6,840 bases of DNA from Fidelibacterota bacterium 46_43 (GCA_001509335.1 LGGY01000030.1:1-6840), one strand, 5' to 3'. Shown: positions 1 to 5,795, counted from the stretch's first letter. A program made the numbers and translations. The notes: a model not told the origin generated them from the sequence alone.

Positions 1-192
1 GATAAAGATGAGGAGTATCAGGCACTGAAAAAAGAGCTGGAGGAATCCCTGAATATTCCGGAACCGCTGGAAGAGGAAGAAGAACTGGAGGAACTGGAAG
101 AAGAAGAGGATAACGGGCAGGGAAAGTTGATATATAACGGCATCACCGAACCGGCCGTTCCCAACGATGATGATTTTACCTTTGAAGAGTAA
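1..192 (+). CDS. 3' end of an unidentified gene with an acidic tail
   Basis: Frame 1 is open from the window edge to the TAA at 190-192, giving the last 63 residues of a protein whose start lies outside the window. The visible part is helical and charged (DKDEEYQALKKELEES). It continues into a run of about 20 mostly Glu/Leu residues, then a short segment (GKLIYNGITEPAVPNDDDF) ending in FTFEE. No catalytic motif or known domain is visible, so no function is given. The acidic run looks like a flexible or coiled-coil linker near a C-terminus. The stop lies 4 bases before the PAP2 gene start on the same strand, so the two are probably co-transcribed and perhaps translationally coupled. The reading frame itself is secure because of its length to the edge and the close junction with the next gene. 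Confidence 0.75.
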   Translation, partial: DKDEEYQALKKELEESLNIPEPLEEEEELEELEEEEDNGQGKLIYNGITEPAVPNDDDFTFEE

Positions 193-196
193 ATAA

Positions 197-958
197 ATGC
201 TGTTGTCATTGGATCTGACTCTTTTTCGTCTCATCAATCAGGTATGGGTTCATCCCTGGCTGGATGTTTTTTTTACCTTTATCACTCAGGAAGAAACCTG
301 GATTCCCGTATGGCTTGGTCTGGCTGTATATTTTCTTGTCTGGGGTAAACGAAAAGGCCGGGTGACTTTTTTGATGATGATGCTGGCTTTTGGAATCACT
401 GATTTTACTGCAGCCCGGCTGATCAAACCCCATGTCGGTCGCATCCGTCCCAGCCGGCTTTTGCGGGAGTATAAACCTCTTAAGGAGAAACAGGAAACAC
501 TCCTTATGGAAATACACTCCATGGAAACGATCCCGCCGGCCCTGAAAGATTCTTTAGCCGTGTTGACTGCCAGGGTCCGCCATTTTGAGGATTCCCTTTC
601 CCTCACACCGGAAAAAATCCGTGCCCTTGAACAGATTCGCCGCCTGGACGGTTATGGCGGGCGGTGGACTTTTCCATCAAACCATGCCGCCAATTTTTTT
701 TCTCTCGCCTCTGTTCTGACCTTTTTCTACCGCAAACGGCGCTGGATCCCCTGGTTGATAGCCGTTTTGGTTTCTTATTCCCGGGTTTATGTAGGTCGCC
801 ACTATCCCCTGGATGTCCTGGCAGGCGCCATTCTTGGATTTGTTATCGGCAGAGTGTTGTGTGCCCTTTGGCAGGCCCGGCTGTATCAGAAAATTCTGGA
901 AAAACAAAAAAGCGCCGAAACGGCGCTTCCTGATGAATCATCGAATGTTGAATCTTAG
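197..958 (+). CDS. PAP2-family membrane phosphatase with an enlarged loop
   Basis: This is a membrane-bound type 2 phosphatidic acid phosphatase (PAP2) family protein of 253 aa. The family removes phosphate from lipid phosphates such as phosphatidic acid, phosphatidylglycerophosphate or undecaprenyl pyrophosphate; the substrate here cannot be read from sequence. All three signature motifs are present: K77-x6-R84-P85, P160-S-N-H163 (PSNH in place of PSGH), and S195-R196-x5-H202-x3-D206. His163 would be the general acid, and His202 the nucleophile, paired with Asp206. Hydrophobic segments are visible at about 37-50, 55-72, 164-178, 184-195 and 206-226. Motifs 1 and 2 are separated by 74 residues, longer than I expect for small bacterial PAP2 proteins. 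The extra segment (about 88-150) is charged and helical and would sit on the active-site face of the membrane. The start at 197 has a purine-rich GAAGAG 7 bases upstream. The 3' end overlaps the convergent DUF3467 gene by 4 bases. Confidence 0.93.
   Translation: MLLSLDLTLFRLINQVWVHPWLDVFFTFITQEETWIPVWLGLAVYFLVWGKRKGRVTFLMMMLAFGITDFTAARLIKPHVGRIRPSRLLREYKPLKEKQETLLMEIHSMETIPPALKDSLAVLTARVRHFEDSLSLTPEKIRALEQIRRLDGYGGRWTFPSNHAANFFSLASVLTFFYRKRRWIPWLIAVLVSYSRVYVGRHYPLDVLAGAILGFVIGRVLCALWQARLYQKILEKQKSAETALPDESSNVES
901..928 (-). terminator. Intrinsic terminator of the minus-strand genes, inside the PAP2 coding region
   Basis: Read on the minus strand, 928-910 forms a hairpin with an 8-bp stem (AAGCGCCG / CGGCGCTT) and a 3-base TTT loop. 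It is followed at once by TTTTTTGTTTT (911-901). This is a classic rho-independent terminator for the DUF3467 gene, whose stop codon lies 26 bases upstream. On the plus strand these same bases encode the PAP2 residues around KQKSAETAL. There the hairpin is preceded by the A-tract rather than followed by a T-tract, so it should act mainly in the minus direction. Confidence 0.8.
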
Positions 959-975
959 TTGATGATATTTTTTTT
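937..975 (+). terminator. Possible weak plus-strand terminator after the PAP2 gene
   Basis: ATCATCGA at 937-944 can pair with TTGATGAT at 959-966 (8 bp with one G-U pair), leaving a 14-base loop. One A later comes an unbroken run of eight T (968-975). The stem is AT-rich and weak, but the layout of hairpin then T-run is right for stopping transcription arriving from the PAP2 gene. The T-run lies inside the 3' coding end of the convergent DUF3467 gene, where it encodes Lys/Asn codons. Confidence 0.4.
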
Positions 976-1278
976 AGACTTCAGATTGATCGTCTGATTC
1001 TGTGGATGGCGGATTTCTTTTATTTCACCAAAAGCCTGTTCATATCGGTGAATGTTGACTTCAAGAGTTTTTAAAAGAGCTTTTGCATGCTGTGGATTCA
1101 ATATGATCCGGGATGCCACGTTTGCTTTGGGCATTCCTGGCAGAACCTGGCAGAAATCAAGAATAAACTCTGAAGCGGAATGAGTAACTATCGCCAGGTT
1201 TGAGTAATCCCCCGAAGCTTTTTGTTCACTCAGGTTGATCTCCATCTCCTTCGGTTTTTGATCTTTCTCGTCGTTCAT
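955..1278 (-). CDS. DUF3467 family protein
   Basis: This is a small 107-aa protein of the DUF3467 family, whose function is not established. After a charged N-terminus (1-20) comes the family pattern. It has G23-D-Y-S-N, then H33-S-A-S-E-F-I-L-D-F, a PG turn at 47-48, A55-S-R-I-I-L-N-P-Q-H-A-K, and N75-I-H-R-Y-E-x2-F-G-E-I. This matches from memory the usual arrangement of family members (a YxN start, a 'EFxLDF' strand, a 'SRxxLxPxHAK' segment and a closing 'RYE..FGEI' helix). There is no signal peptide or membrane segment, so it should be cytoplasmic. The ATG at 1276-1278 has a strong G-rich ribosome site (AAGGGGG) that starts within the stop codon of the upstream zinc-ribbon gene, 9 bases away. 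The two are very likely one transcript. The gene ends 4 bases into the convergent PAP2 gene. Confidence 0.88.
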   Translation of the reverse strand: MNDEKDQKPKEMEINLSEQKASGDYSNLAIVTHSASEFILDFCQVLPGMPKANVASRIILNPQHAKALLKTLEVNIHRYEQAFGEIKEIRHPQNQTINLKSKKNIIN

Positions 1279-1287
1279 AAATCCCCC

Positions 1288-1716
1288 TTAATCATCGTCG
1301 TCTTCTGAACTGGCATCATCTTCAGACATATCGTCTATTTCGGAAGGATCAAAAACAGTATAGTCTTCCGGAGTATCCTGATCTTCATCAATGTCCTTGA
1401 TGTACTCTTCCTCAACACTCATCATGTTGTTCGATAAAAAGCCCCCCGGTTTCTGAGGTGCTTCAACATCGGTAATGTCCTCTTCGTCCAGTTCATTGGT
1501 CTCATATTTCATGAAATCACTACCATAGAGATCCGTATCAAAAAAATCAATGTCCTCAACAATCCCCTGGGCCACCAGATATTCAAGGAATTCAATATAC
1601 TTGGGATCCCTCAGTTTATTTTTGCAATGGGGACACACCAGGTTTTTCTGAAGGTCTTCGGCCGTGAGGGGTTCTTCGCATTCGGGACAAACGAGTTCAT
1701 TAAAGTATTTGGTCAT
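1288..1716 (-). CDS. Small zinc-ribbon protein with long acidic tail
   Basis: The protein has 142 residues from the ATG at 1714-1716. That start is chosen because AGGAG (1729-1725) sits 8 bases upstream. An in-frame ATG at 1755 would add 13 residues but has no comparable site. Residues 10-31 form a compact zinc-ribbon: C10-P-E-C13 and C28-P-H-C31, each pair in a knuckle-like setting. A helical segment (about 35-50, DPKYIEFLEYLVAQGIVED) follows. The rest, about 50-142, is dominated by Asp and Glu and ends SEDDASSEDDDD; it is probably disordered. No catalytic site is visible. Zinc-ribbon plus acidic tail could mean a protein, rRNA or DNA-mimic binding role, but nothing proves it. It lies directly upstream of the DUF3467 gene on the same strand, 9 bases apart, and may share its transcript with the 218-aa gene 109 bases upstream. 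Confidence 0.85.
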   Translation of the reverse strand: MTKYFNELVCPECEEPLTAEDLQKNLVCPHCKNKLRDPKYIEFLEYLVAQGIVEDIDFFDTDLYGSDFMKYETNELDEEDITDVEAPQKPGGFLSNNMMSVEEEYIKDIDEDQDTPEDYTVFDPSEIDDMSEDDASSEDDDD

Positions 1717-1825
1717 ACGAGCCTCTCCTAATTTGGGCGATAATCTACATTTCAAAATACTTTATTGCAATAAAAATATCTTTCCTTCTTCTCTTTAATA
1801 ACAATGTGCGATAAACAATAAAAGG
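1717..1825 (-). promoter_or_regulatory. Gap before the zinc-ribbon gene, with a possible promoter and a 14-bp palindrome
   Basis: This AT-rich 109-base gap holds a perfect 14-bp palindrome, TTTATTGCAATAAA (1761-1774). Overlapping it on the minus strand is a weak sigma70-like pair: TTGCAA, a 17-base spacer, then TAGATT, each matching 4 of 6 consensus bases. It would start transcription shortly upstream of the zinc-ribbon gene. No terminator for the preceding minus-strand gene is visible here, so read-through from the 218-aa gene is also possible. The promoter call is tentative; the palindrome is certain but its role is unknown. Confidence 0.3.
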
Positions 1826-2482
1826 TTACAGCGCTTTTTGTTCCGGAATGGGCAGCCCTGCCATCATCAACAGGGATTCGAATCCATTGTCGTATGAACT
1901 GGTTTCACGAAGTTTCAGGGTCATGCTTAAAAGAGGAGCGCTGAAAACATTGTAAAAACCCAGCGAAGCTTTTTCCGACCGGGTGGCAATCAGGTAATGG
2001 GACAGGATGTACGGGGAAATGTTCAGATCAATGCCGATGTCACACATCTCTCCGGCTGTTTCAGTCACCATCTCCTCTGTAATGGGAAAGGTCGTTGGTT
2101 TGACGGGCGGGAGAATGTAAATGCTTTTGTAACACCGCATGCCCCGGATAAAATCTTCAAAAGTGGGAGGAACCAGGACGGAAATATGCAGGGAGGGGTT
2201 TTCCGATAAAATCCGGCTCAGCATATGGTTGACGACATGAATATGTCGGGTATCGTCAGGAAGTGAAATAAAAATTTTGCTTACATCTGCTTTCAACGTG
2301 TTCCAGTTTAAGGGTTCTGCAGGTTTAGGCAGGATGTTTTTCCCTCTTAACAGGCGGACCCAATTTGTGTACCGAAAGTGTTTAAGCATGCTTTCTCCGT
2401 AACCGCAAAAATTACACGCGTCCATGTGATTTAACAAGTCCCGTTTCAGACAAAAAATTTTTTCTCTTATAGATTCGCACAT
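1826..2482 (-). CDS. Uncharacterised protein, Rossmann-like, GT9/DUF6913-like in layout
   Basis: This protein has 218 aa from the ATG at 2480-2482; an in-frame GTG at 2489-2491 would add three residues. Neither start has a strong ribosome site. I do not recognise a characterised family. After a Cys-containing N-terminus (C11, C23-N-F-C26) there is an alternating strand/helix layout. It has V67-S-K-I-F-I-S-L-P as a first strand, a helix at about 82-95, and H99-I-S-V-L-V-P-P as a second strand. Then come Y122-I-L-P-P, C147-D-I-G-I-D-L-N-I-S and a helix with A166-T-R-S-E-K-A-S-L-G-F. This resembles the N-terminal half of GT9 heptosyltransferase-type folds and the small Bacteroidota DUF6913 proteins ('DILIDLS...SKAKFKVGRY'). 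It is too short for a complete GT9 enzyme. It has no signal peptide or membrane helix. It is transcribed divergently from the ribonucleotide reductase operon, and its likely promoter overlaps the NrdR-like boxes. Confidence 0.8.
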   Translation of the reverse strand: MCESIREKIFCLKRDLLNHMDACNFCGYGESMLKHFRYTNWVRLLRGKNILPKPAEPLNWNTLKADVSKIFISLPDDTRHIHVVNHMLSRILSENPSLHISVLVPPTFEDFIRGMRCYKSIYILPPVKPTTFPITEEMVTETAGEMCDIGIDLNISPYILSHYLIATRSEKASLGFYNVFSAPLLSMTLKLRETSSYDNGFESLLMMAGLPIPEQKAL

Positions 2483-2537
2483 ATCAGTCACTTAGAAAGA
2501 GACAAGAAAAAACTGAAGGAAAAATCAAAAATTCACT

Positions 2538-2566
2538 TTGACTTTAATTTCTCTATATTGTATCAT
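2538..2566 (+). promoter_or_regulatory. Sigma70-type promoter of the nrdJ operon
   Basis: TTGACT (2538-2543) and TATCAT (2561-2566) are separated by exactly 17 bases, and each hexamer matches the sigma70 consensus at 5 of 6 positions. Transcription would start near 2573, leaving a leader of about 70 bases before the nrdJ ATG at 2644. This is the best promoter in the window. The first NrdR-like box overlaps its spacer and -10, and the second lies just past the start site, as expected for repression. Confidence 0.75.
2548..2563. promoter_or_regulatory. NrdR-box-like operator, upstream copy
   Basis: TTTCTCTATATTGTAT agrees at 11 of 16 positions with the NrdR box as I remember it (acaCwAtATaTwgtgt). 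The central CTxTATATTGT is well kept, and the mismatches are in the left edge. It lies exactly 31 bp (three helical turns) from the stronger copy at 2579, which is the usual spacing of NrdR box pairs in front of ribonucleotide reductase genes. On its own it would be weak; the spacing is what supports it. Confidence 0.6.
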
Positions 2567-2584
2567 ACCTAAGAATAAACACAA
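2557..2584 (-). promoter_or_regulatory. Candidate extended -10 promoter for the divergent unknown gene
   Basis: On the minus strand an extended -10 element, TGA-TACAAT (2565-2557), lies 16 bases after TTGTGT (2584-2579). The -10 matches TATAAT in 5 of 6 positions and carries the upstream TG; the -35 is poor (TTG only). The predicted start near 2550 would give a leader of roughly 65-70 bases before the 218-aa gene. The -35 falls inside one NrdR-like box and the -10 inside the other, so a bound repressor should block it. Confidence 0.45.
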
Positions 2585-2594
2585 TATCTTGTGT
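2579..2594. promoter_or_regulatory. NrdR-box-like operator, downstream copy
   Basis: ACACAATATCTTGTGT agrees with the remembered NrdR consensus at 15 of 16 positions. It sits in a longer inverted repeat, AACACAA-TATC-TTGTGTT (2578-2595). NrdR is the ATP/dATP-sensing repressor found across bacteria upstream of RNR genes. The site lies just downstream of the predicted nrdJ start, 50 bases before the ATG. Because the repeat can also form a 7-bp hairpin in the leader RNA, an RNA role is a less likely alternative. Confidence 0.8.
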
Positions 2595-2643
2595 TAGAAA
2601 GTAAAAATAACAAGTCAACGCAACCAGATCCCGGAGTCTTCTC

Positions 2644-5139
2644 ATGTTTGAAAAAATGTTTTTGCACCAGGGTAAACTGTCACGGATGGTAGGAGAAAAA
2701 AAGATTGAAACCTACCGGACTATCTATCAACATCTCAAAACAGCCATTGAAAATCAGGAACTGCCTCTTCACCCGGATTATCTGTGCGGGAATGATCTGG
2801 CAAATAACATATATAAAAAGAAATATTATTTAAAAGATATTAATGGCGAGGTCATTGAAAAACGCCCTGAGGATGTCTTTTGCCGTATTGCCTCTTTTGT
2901 CGCATCCCAGGAAACCACAAAGATTAAGCAGAAAAAATGGGCTGAGGCTTTTTACAAAGATTTATATGAAGGATACTGGATGCCCGGGGGACGTGTGTTG
3001 GCCGGGGCTGGTGATCTGTACCGGCTCAAGACGCTGGCCAACTGTTTTGTCACCCGGATTGAGGATGATGATATTGAATCCATTTACAAGGCGGCAGCCG
3101 AGTGTGCCCGGACCTATTCCTATGGCGGCGGGATTGGTGTGGATATTACACCCCTGCGTCCACGGGGATCTGTGGTACACAATGCTGCCGATACATCCAC
3201 CGGAGCCGTATCCTTTATGGAACTCTATTCCATGACAACGGGACTCATCGGCCAATCGGGTCGCCGGGGAGCCCTGATGCTGACCATCGATATTAAACAC
3301 CCCGATATTTTCCATTTTCTCAGTGTGAAAAAATCACCCAACTGGGTCTCACAACAAATCGTGGAACAATGCCGCTGGTCCGGAAAATTTGATGAATACC
3401 AACTGGATCTTATCAAAAAACAGGTGGTGGAAAATACACAGATCCGTTTTGCCAACATCTCTGTGAAGGTGACCGATGAATTCATGAAGGCTGTCAAGGA
3501 AGAGAAGCTATATGGCCGGGACCGGATCATTATTTATCGGAAAAAAAATAAGCAACGTCTGATGAGGGCTTATCAGAAAGATGGATATTTTTATTCTCTG
3601 GGCATTCCCAACAAAGATATCCGGGACTACGAAGAATTGAAGGTCTTTGATTCCTATGCCCTGTTCAGCCAGTGGATGGAGGATCAGTTTGGTAAAACCG
3701 TCTCCCAGGTGGATCTGAAGGATGCCATGAAACGGGATGTCTATGGAGATTATCTGGTGGATACAGAAGATGAAAACGAAGAACTGGCCATTCATTTCAC
3801 CGGTGATTTTCTCCTCTATTTTGGTTCCGACGAGACCAATGAAGTCCGTGAGCTGGTCAAAGCGAGGGATGTGTGGGACACGTTTATTGAATCCAATTAC
3901 CGGACCGCTGAGCCGGGGCTTATGTTCTGGACGAAAATGAGCCGGTATTCACCGTCCAACTATGTGGGACGCCCCATCATTTGCACCAATCCCTGCGCTG
4001 AGGTTCCCCTTGAAGATGGTGGCGCCTGTAATCTGGGTTCTGTTAACCTGGCCCGTTTTGTAAAAAATGGCTTTATGGATTCAGCATCGGTCGATTGGGA
4101 GAACCTGGAGAAAGCCGTGTATAATCTGGTTCGTTTTCTGGACAATGTGGTTAGTTGGAATCAGGTTTTGAATCCCCTGGAAAAACAACGGGATGCGGCG
4201 GGAGAAACCCGCAGACTGGGTGTGGGTATTATGGGTATCGCCGATATGCTCTATCAGCTGAAAATTCCTTATGACAGCCCCGAAGGAGTGGCTCTGATGG
4301 ACAAGGTGATGCAGTTCATCAACAGCCAGGCCTATCTGGCATCCTCCAGGCTGGCCAGGGAAAAAGCTCCCTCCGATATTTTTGAATATGAAGATTATGC
4401 AAACGGTCCCTTTTTCCAGGAAGCTCTGCCGGATGAGGTCAAGGAGCATATTCGTCATCATGGCCTCCGGAATATTGCCATCACTTCCATTGCTCCAACC
4501 GGCACCATCAGTAATATTATCCGGGGTGTGTCTGTAGGACGGAAAAATTATATTGGGGTCAGCGGTGGTGTAGAACCGGTTTTTGCCCTCTTTTATACAC
4601 GCCGGGCTGAATCCTTTGACAATCAGTTCTTTAAAGTTTTTCATGCCTCGGTCCAGGCCTATATCGATATGTTTGAACTCACGGACAAAGTGGCAAAGGT
4701 CGAAACAGAGGAAGAATTAAGAAAATTTCTGCCGGACTCATTTTTCCGCACGGCTCACCATATCTCTCCCGAACGACGGATTGAAATCCAGAGCGTCTGC
4801 CAGAAATATGTGGATCACTCCATTTCATCCACGATCAATCTGCCGGAAGATATCGAACCGGAAGTGATTTCAAATATTTATCTCAAAGCATGGGAAAAAG
4901 GATTGAAGGGTGTGACGGTTTACCGGGACGGAAGCCGTTTCCCCATCCTGACAGCGGATAGTAAACCGTCTGAGTTTCAGGCTTTTAAGGATAAAAAGTT
5001 TGAGGTGGAAGCCGGACGTGAAAAACGGGTCTTTTTTGGTGATGAGGTGATGAGAATGCCGGATGGCACACTGACCACACCCTTTCACTATTTCAGAGCC
5101 CTTGGAATTAAAAACAATCAAGATATTGAGGTTGTGTGA
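2644..5139 (+). CDS. nrdJ: Adenosylcobalamin-dependent (class II) ribonucleotide reductase, catalytic subunit (NrdJa-like)
   Basis: This 831-aa cytoplasmic enzyme reduces ribonucleotides to deoxyribonucleotides using B12 coenzyme to make the thiyl radical, without oxygen or a second radical subunit. The active site is clear. N449-P-C451-A-E453 holds the radical Cys and catalytic Asn/Glu. C462 in GGACNLGS and C134 in LANCF are the redox pair, with the same 11-residue C451-C462 spacing as in Thermotoga maritima NrdJ (C322/C333, from memory). Other family blocks are WMPGGRVLAGAG (112-123), GGGIGVDITPLRPRGS (161-176), GRRGALM (206-212), RRLGVGIMGIAD (523-534), SIAPTGTIS (615-623) and GVTVYRDGSR (756-765). 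No ATP-cone is evident at the N-terminus. Segments at about 231-265, 286-384 and 627-641 look inserted relative to compact class II enzymes. The C-terminus has no cysteine; the thiol tail is in the next gene. GGAG 7 bases upstream fixes the ATG at 2644. Confidence 0.95.
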   Translation: MFEKMFLHQGKLSRMVGEKKIETYRTIYQHLKTAIENQELPLHPDYLCGNDLANNIYKKKYYLKDINGEVIEKRPEDVFCRIASFVASQETTKIKQKKWAEAFYKDLYEGYWMPGGRVLAGAGDLYRLKTLANCFVTRIEDDDIESIYKAAAECARTYSYGGGIGVDITPLRPRGSVVHNAADTSTGAVSFMELYSMTTGLIGQSGRRGALMLTIDIKHPDIFHFLSVKKSPNWVSQQIVEQCRWSGKFDEYQLDLIKKQVVENTQIRFANISVKVTDEFMKAVKEEKLYGRDRIIIYRKKNKQRLMRAYQKDGYFYSLGIPNKDIRDYEELKVFDSYALFSQWMEDQFGKTVSQVDLKDAMKRDVYGDYLVDTEDENEELAIHFTGDFLLYFGSDETNEVRELVKARDVWDTFIESNYRTAEPGLMFWTKMSRYSPSNYVGRPIICTNPCAEVPLEDGGACNLGSVNLARFVKNGFMDSASVDWENLEKAVYNLVRFLDNVVSWNQVLNPLEKQRDAAGETRRLGVGIMGIADMLYQLKIPYDSPEGVALMDKVMQFINSQAYLASSRLAREKAPSDIFEYEDYANGPFFQEALPDEVKEHIRHHGLRNIAITSIAPTGTISNIIRGVSVGRKNYIGVSGGVEPVFALFYTRRAESFDNQFFKVFHASVQAYIDMFELTDKVAKVETEEELRKFLPDSFFRTAHHISPERRIEIQSVCQKYVDHSISSTINLPEDIEPEVISNIYLKAWEKGLKGVTVYRDGSRFPILTADSKPSEFQAFKDKKFEVEAGREKRVFFGDEVMRMPDGTLTTPFHYFRALGIKNNQDIEVV

Positions 5140-5795
5140 TGCTTACGTTAAACAGCGAATTTAAAATTCGGGAAGTCAAACCAAAGGAAAAACCGGCGGC
5201 AGACAAACCGGCGGTCCAACCCCCAAAACCACAACCCTCCAATAACCTGATGCGCCCCGATGTGGTGGATGCTAAAGTCTATAAAGTGAAAAGCCCTTTT
5301 GTAAAATTCAGTGTCTACATCACCCTGAGTTACGTATGGGAAAACGGTAAAAAACGACCTATGGAAATTTTTATTAATTCCAAGGATCTTACCCATTCTG
5401 CAGAGTATGCCGTGCTGACCCGTTTGATATCCGCTATCTTTCGCCGTGCCAGTGATCCTTATTTCATCCTGGAGGAGCTGCGCAGCATTTATGACCCGAA
5501 CGGAGGATATTTTAAGAACGGGAAGTATATCCATTCCTTTTACTCGGAAGTCGCCGATGTAATTGAACGCTTTTTCAAGGATGAAGGCATGATCAAATCG
5601 GATAAAAGCGTTGAAGACACCCAGATAAGCATTCCCATTGAAACGCAAACACAAAAAGAAGAGACATCCTCCCACGAGACCATGATTTCCGATGCCAGCT
5701 TTAAAATCTGCCCGGAATGTAATGCCAAGGCCCTGAAATTTGAAAACGGGTGTGAATTTTGCGTTCAGTGCGGATATACAAGGTGTGATAAATGA
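5139..5795 (+). CDS. nrdJb: NrdJb-like subunit: TSCPD domain plus cysteine-rich redox tail
   Basis: This 218-aa protein corresponds to the C-terminal part that other class II reductases carry on the main chain. Residues 1-38 are a Lys/Pro-rich leader. About 44-146 resembles the TSCPD domain: A45-K-V-Y-K-V-K, M75-E-I-F-I-N-S-K, V92-L-T-R-L-I-S-A-I-F-R-R, EELRSIYDPNGGYFKNGK (112-129). A polar linker follows (150-188). The tail has C191-P-E-C194 and C205-x2-C208, likely a zinc ribbon, then C211-G-Y-T-R-C216. That C-x4-C has the spacing of the swinging-arm thiols that re-reduce the active-site disulfide in other reductases. The arrangement matches the split NrdJa/NrdJb enzyme of Pseudomonas aeruginosa. 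The ATG at 5139 shares its A with the nrdJ stop (TGATG), so translation is probably coupled. GAGG lies 7 bases upstream, inside nrdJ. A GTG directly before this ATG (5136) is the alternative start. Confidence 0.88.
   Translation: MLTLNSEFKIREVKPKEKPAADKPAVQPPKPQPSNNLMRPDVVDAKVYKVKSPFVKFSVYITLSYVWENGKKRPMEIFINSKDLTHSAEYAVLTRLISAIFRRASDPYFILEELRSIYDPNGGYFKNGKYIHSFYSEVADVIERFFKDEGMIKSDKSVEDTQISIPIETQTQKEETSSHETMISDASFKICPECNAKALKFENGCEFCVQCGYTRCDK

Noticed and set aside
18..209. Minus-strand serine-rich reading frame over the first gene
   Set aside because: Its poly-Ser is just the reverse of the Glu-rich plus-strand tail (GAA/GAG read backwards). It has no ribosome site or domain.
1717..1755. 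Longer start for the zinc-ribbon protein (ATG at 1755)
   Set aside because: The added residues (MKCRLSPKLGEAR) overlap the good AGGAG site of the inner ATG, and no ribosome site precedes the outer ATG.
2573..2643. Cobalamin riboswitch ahead of the B12-dependent reductase
   Set aside because: The leader is only about 70 bases and has no B12-box-like sequence. The single inverted repeat in it matches an NrdR box better.
3499..3795. Intein or broken mobile insertion in nrdJ
   Set aside because: The extra segment is not flanked by the Cys/Ser start and His-Asn end of an intein and contains no endonuclease-like motif. The frame is open and codon use looks like the rest of the gene.
4081..4644. 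187-aa minus-strand reading frame inside nrdJ
   Set aside because: It lies wholly within the well-conserved reductase core, has no recognisable domain and no promoter or ribosome site, so it is a shadow frame.
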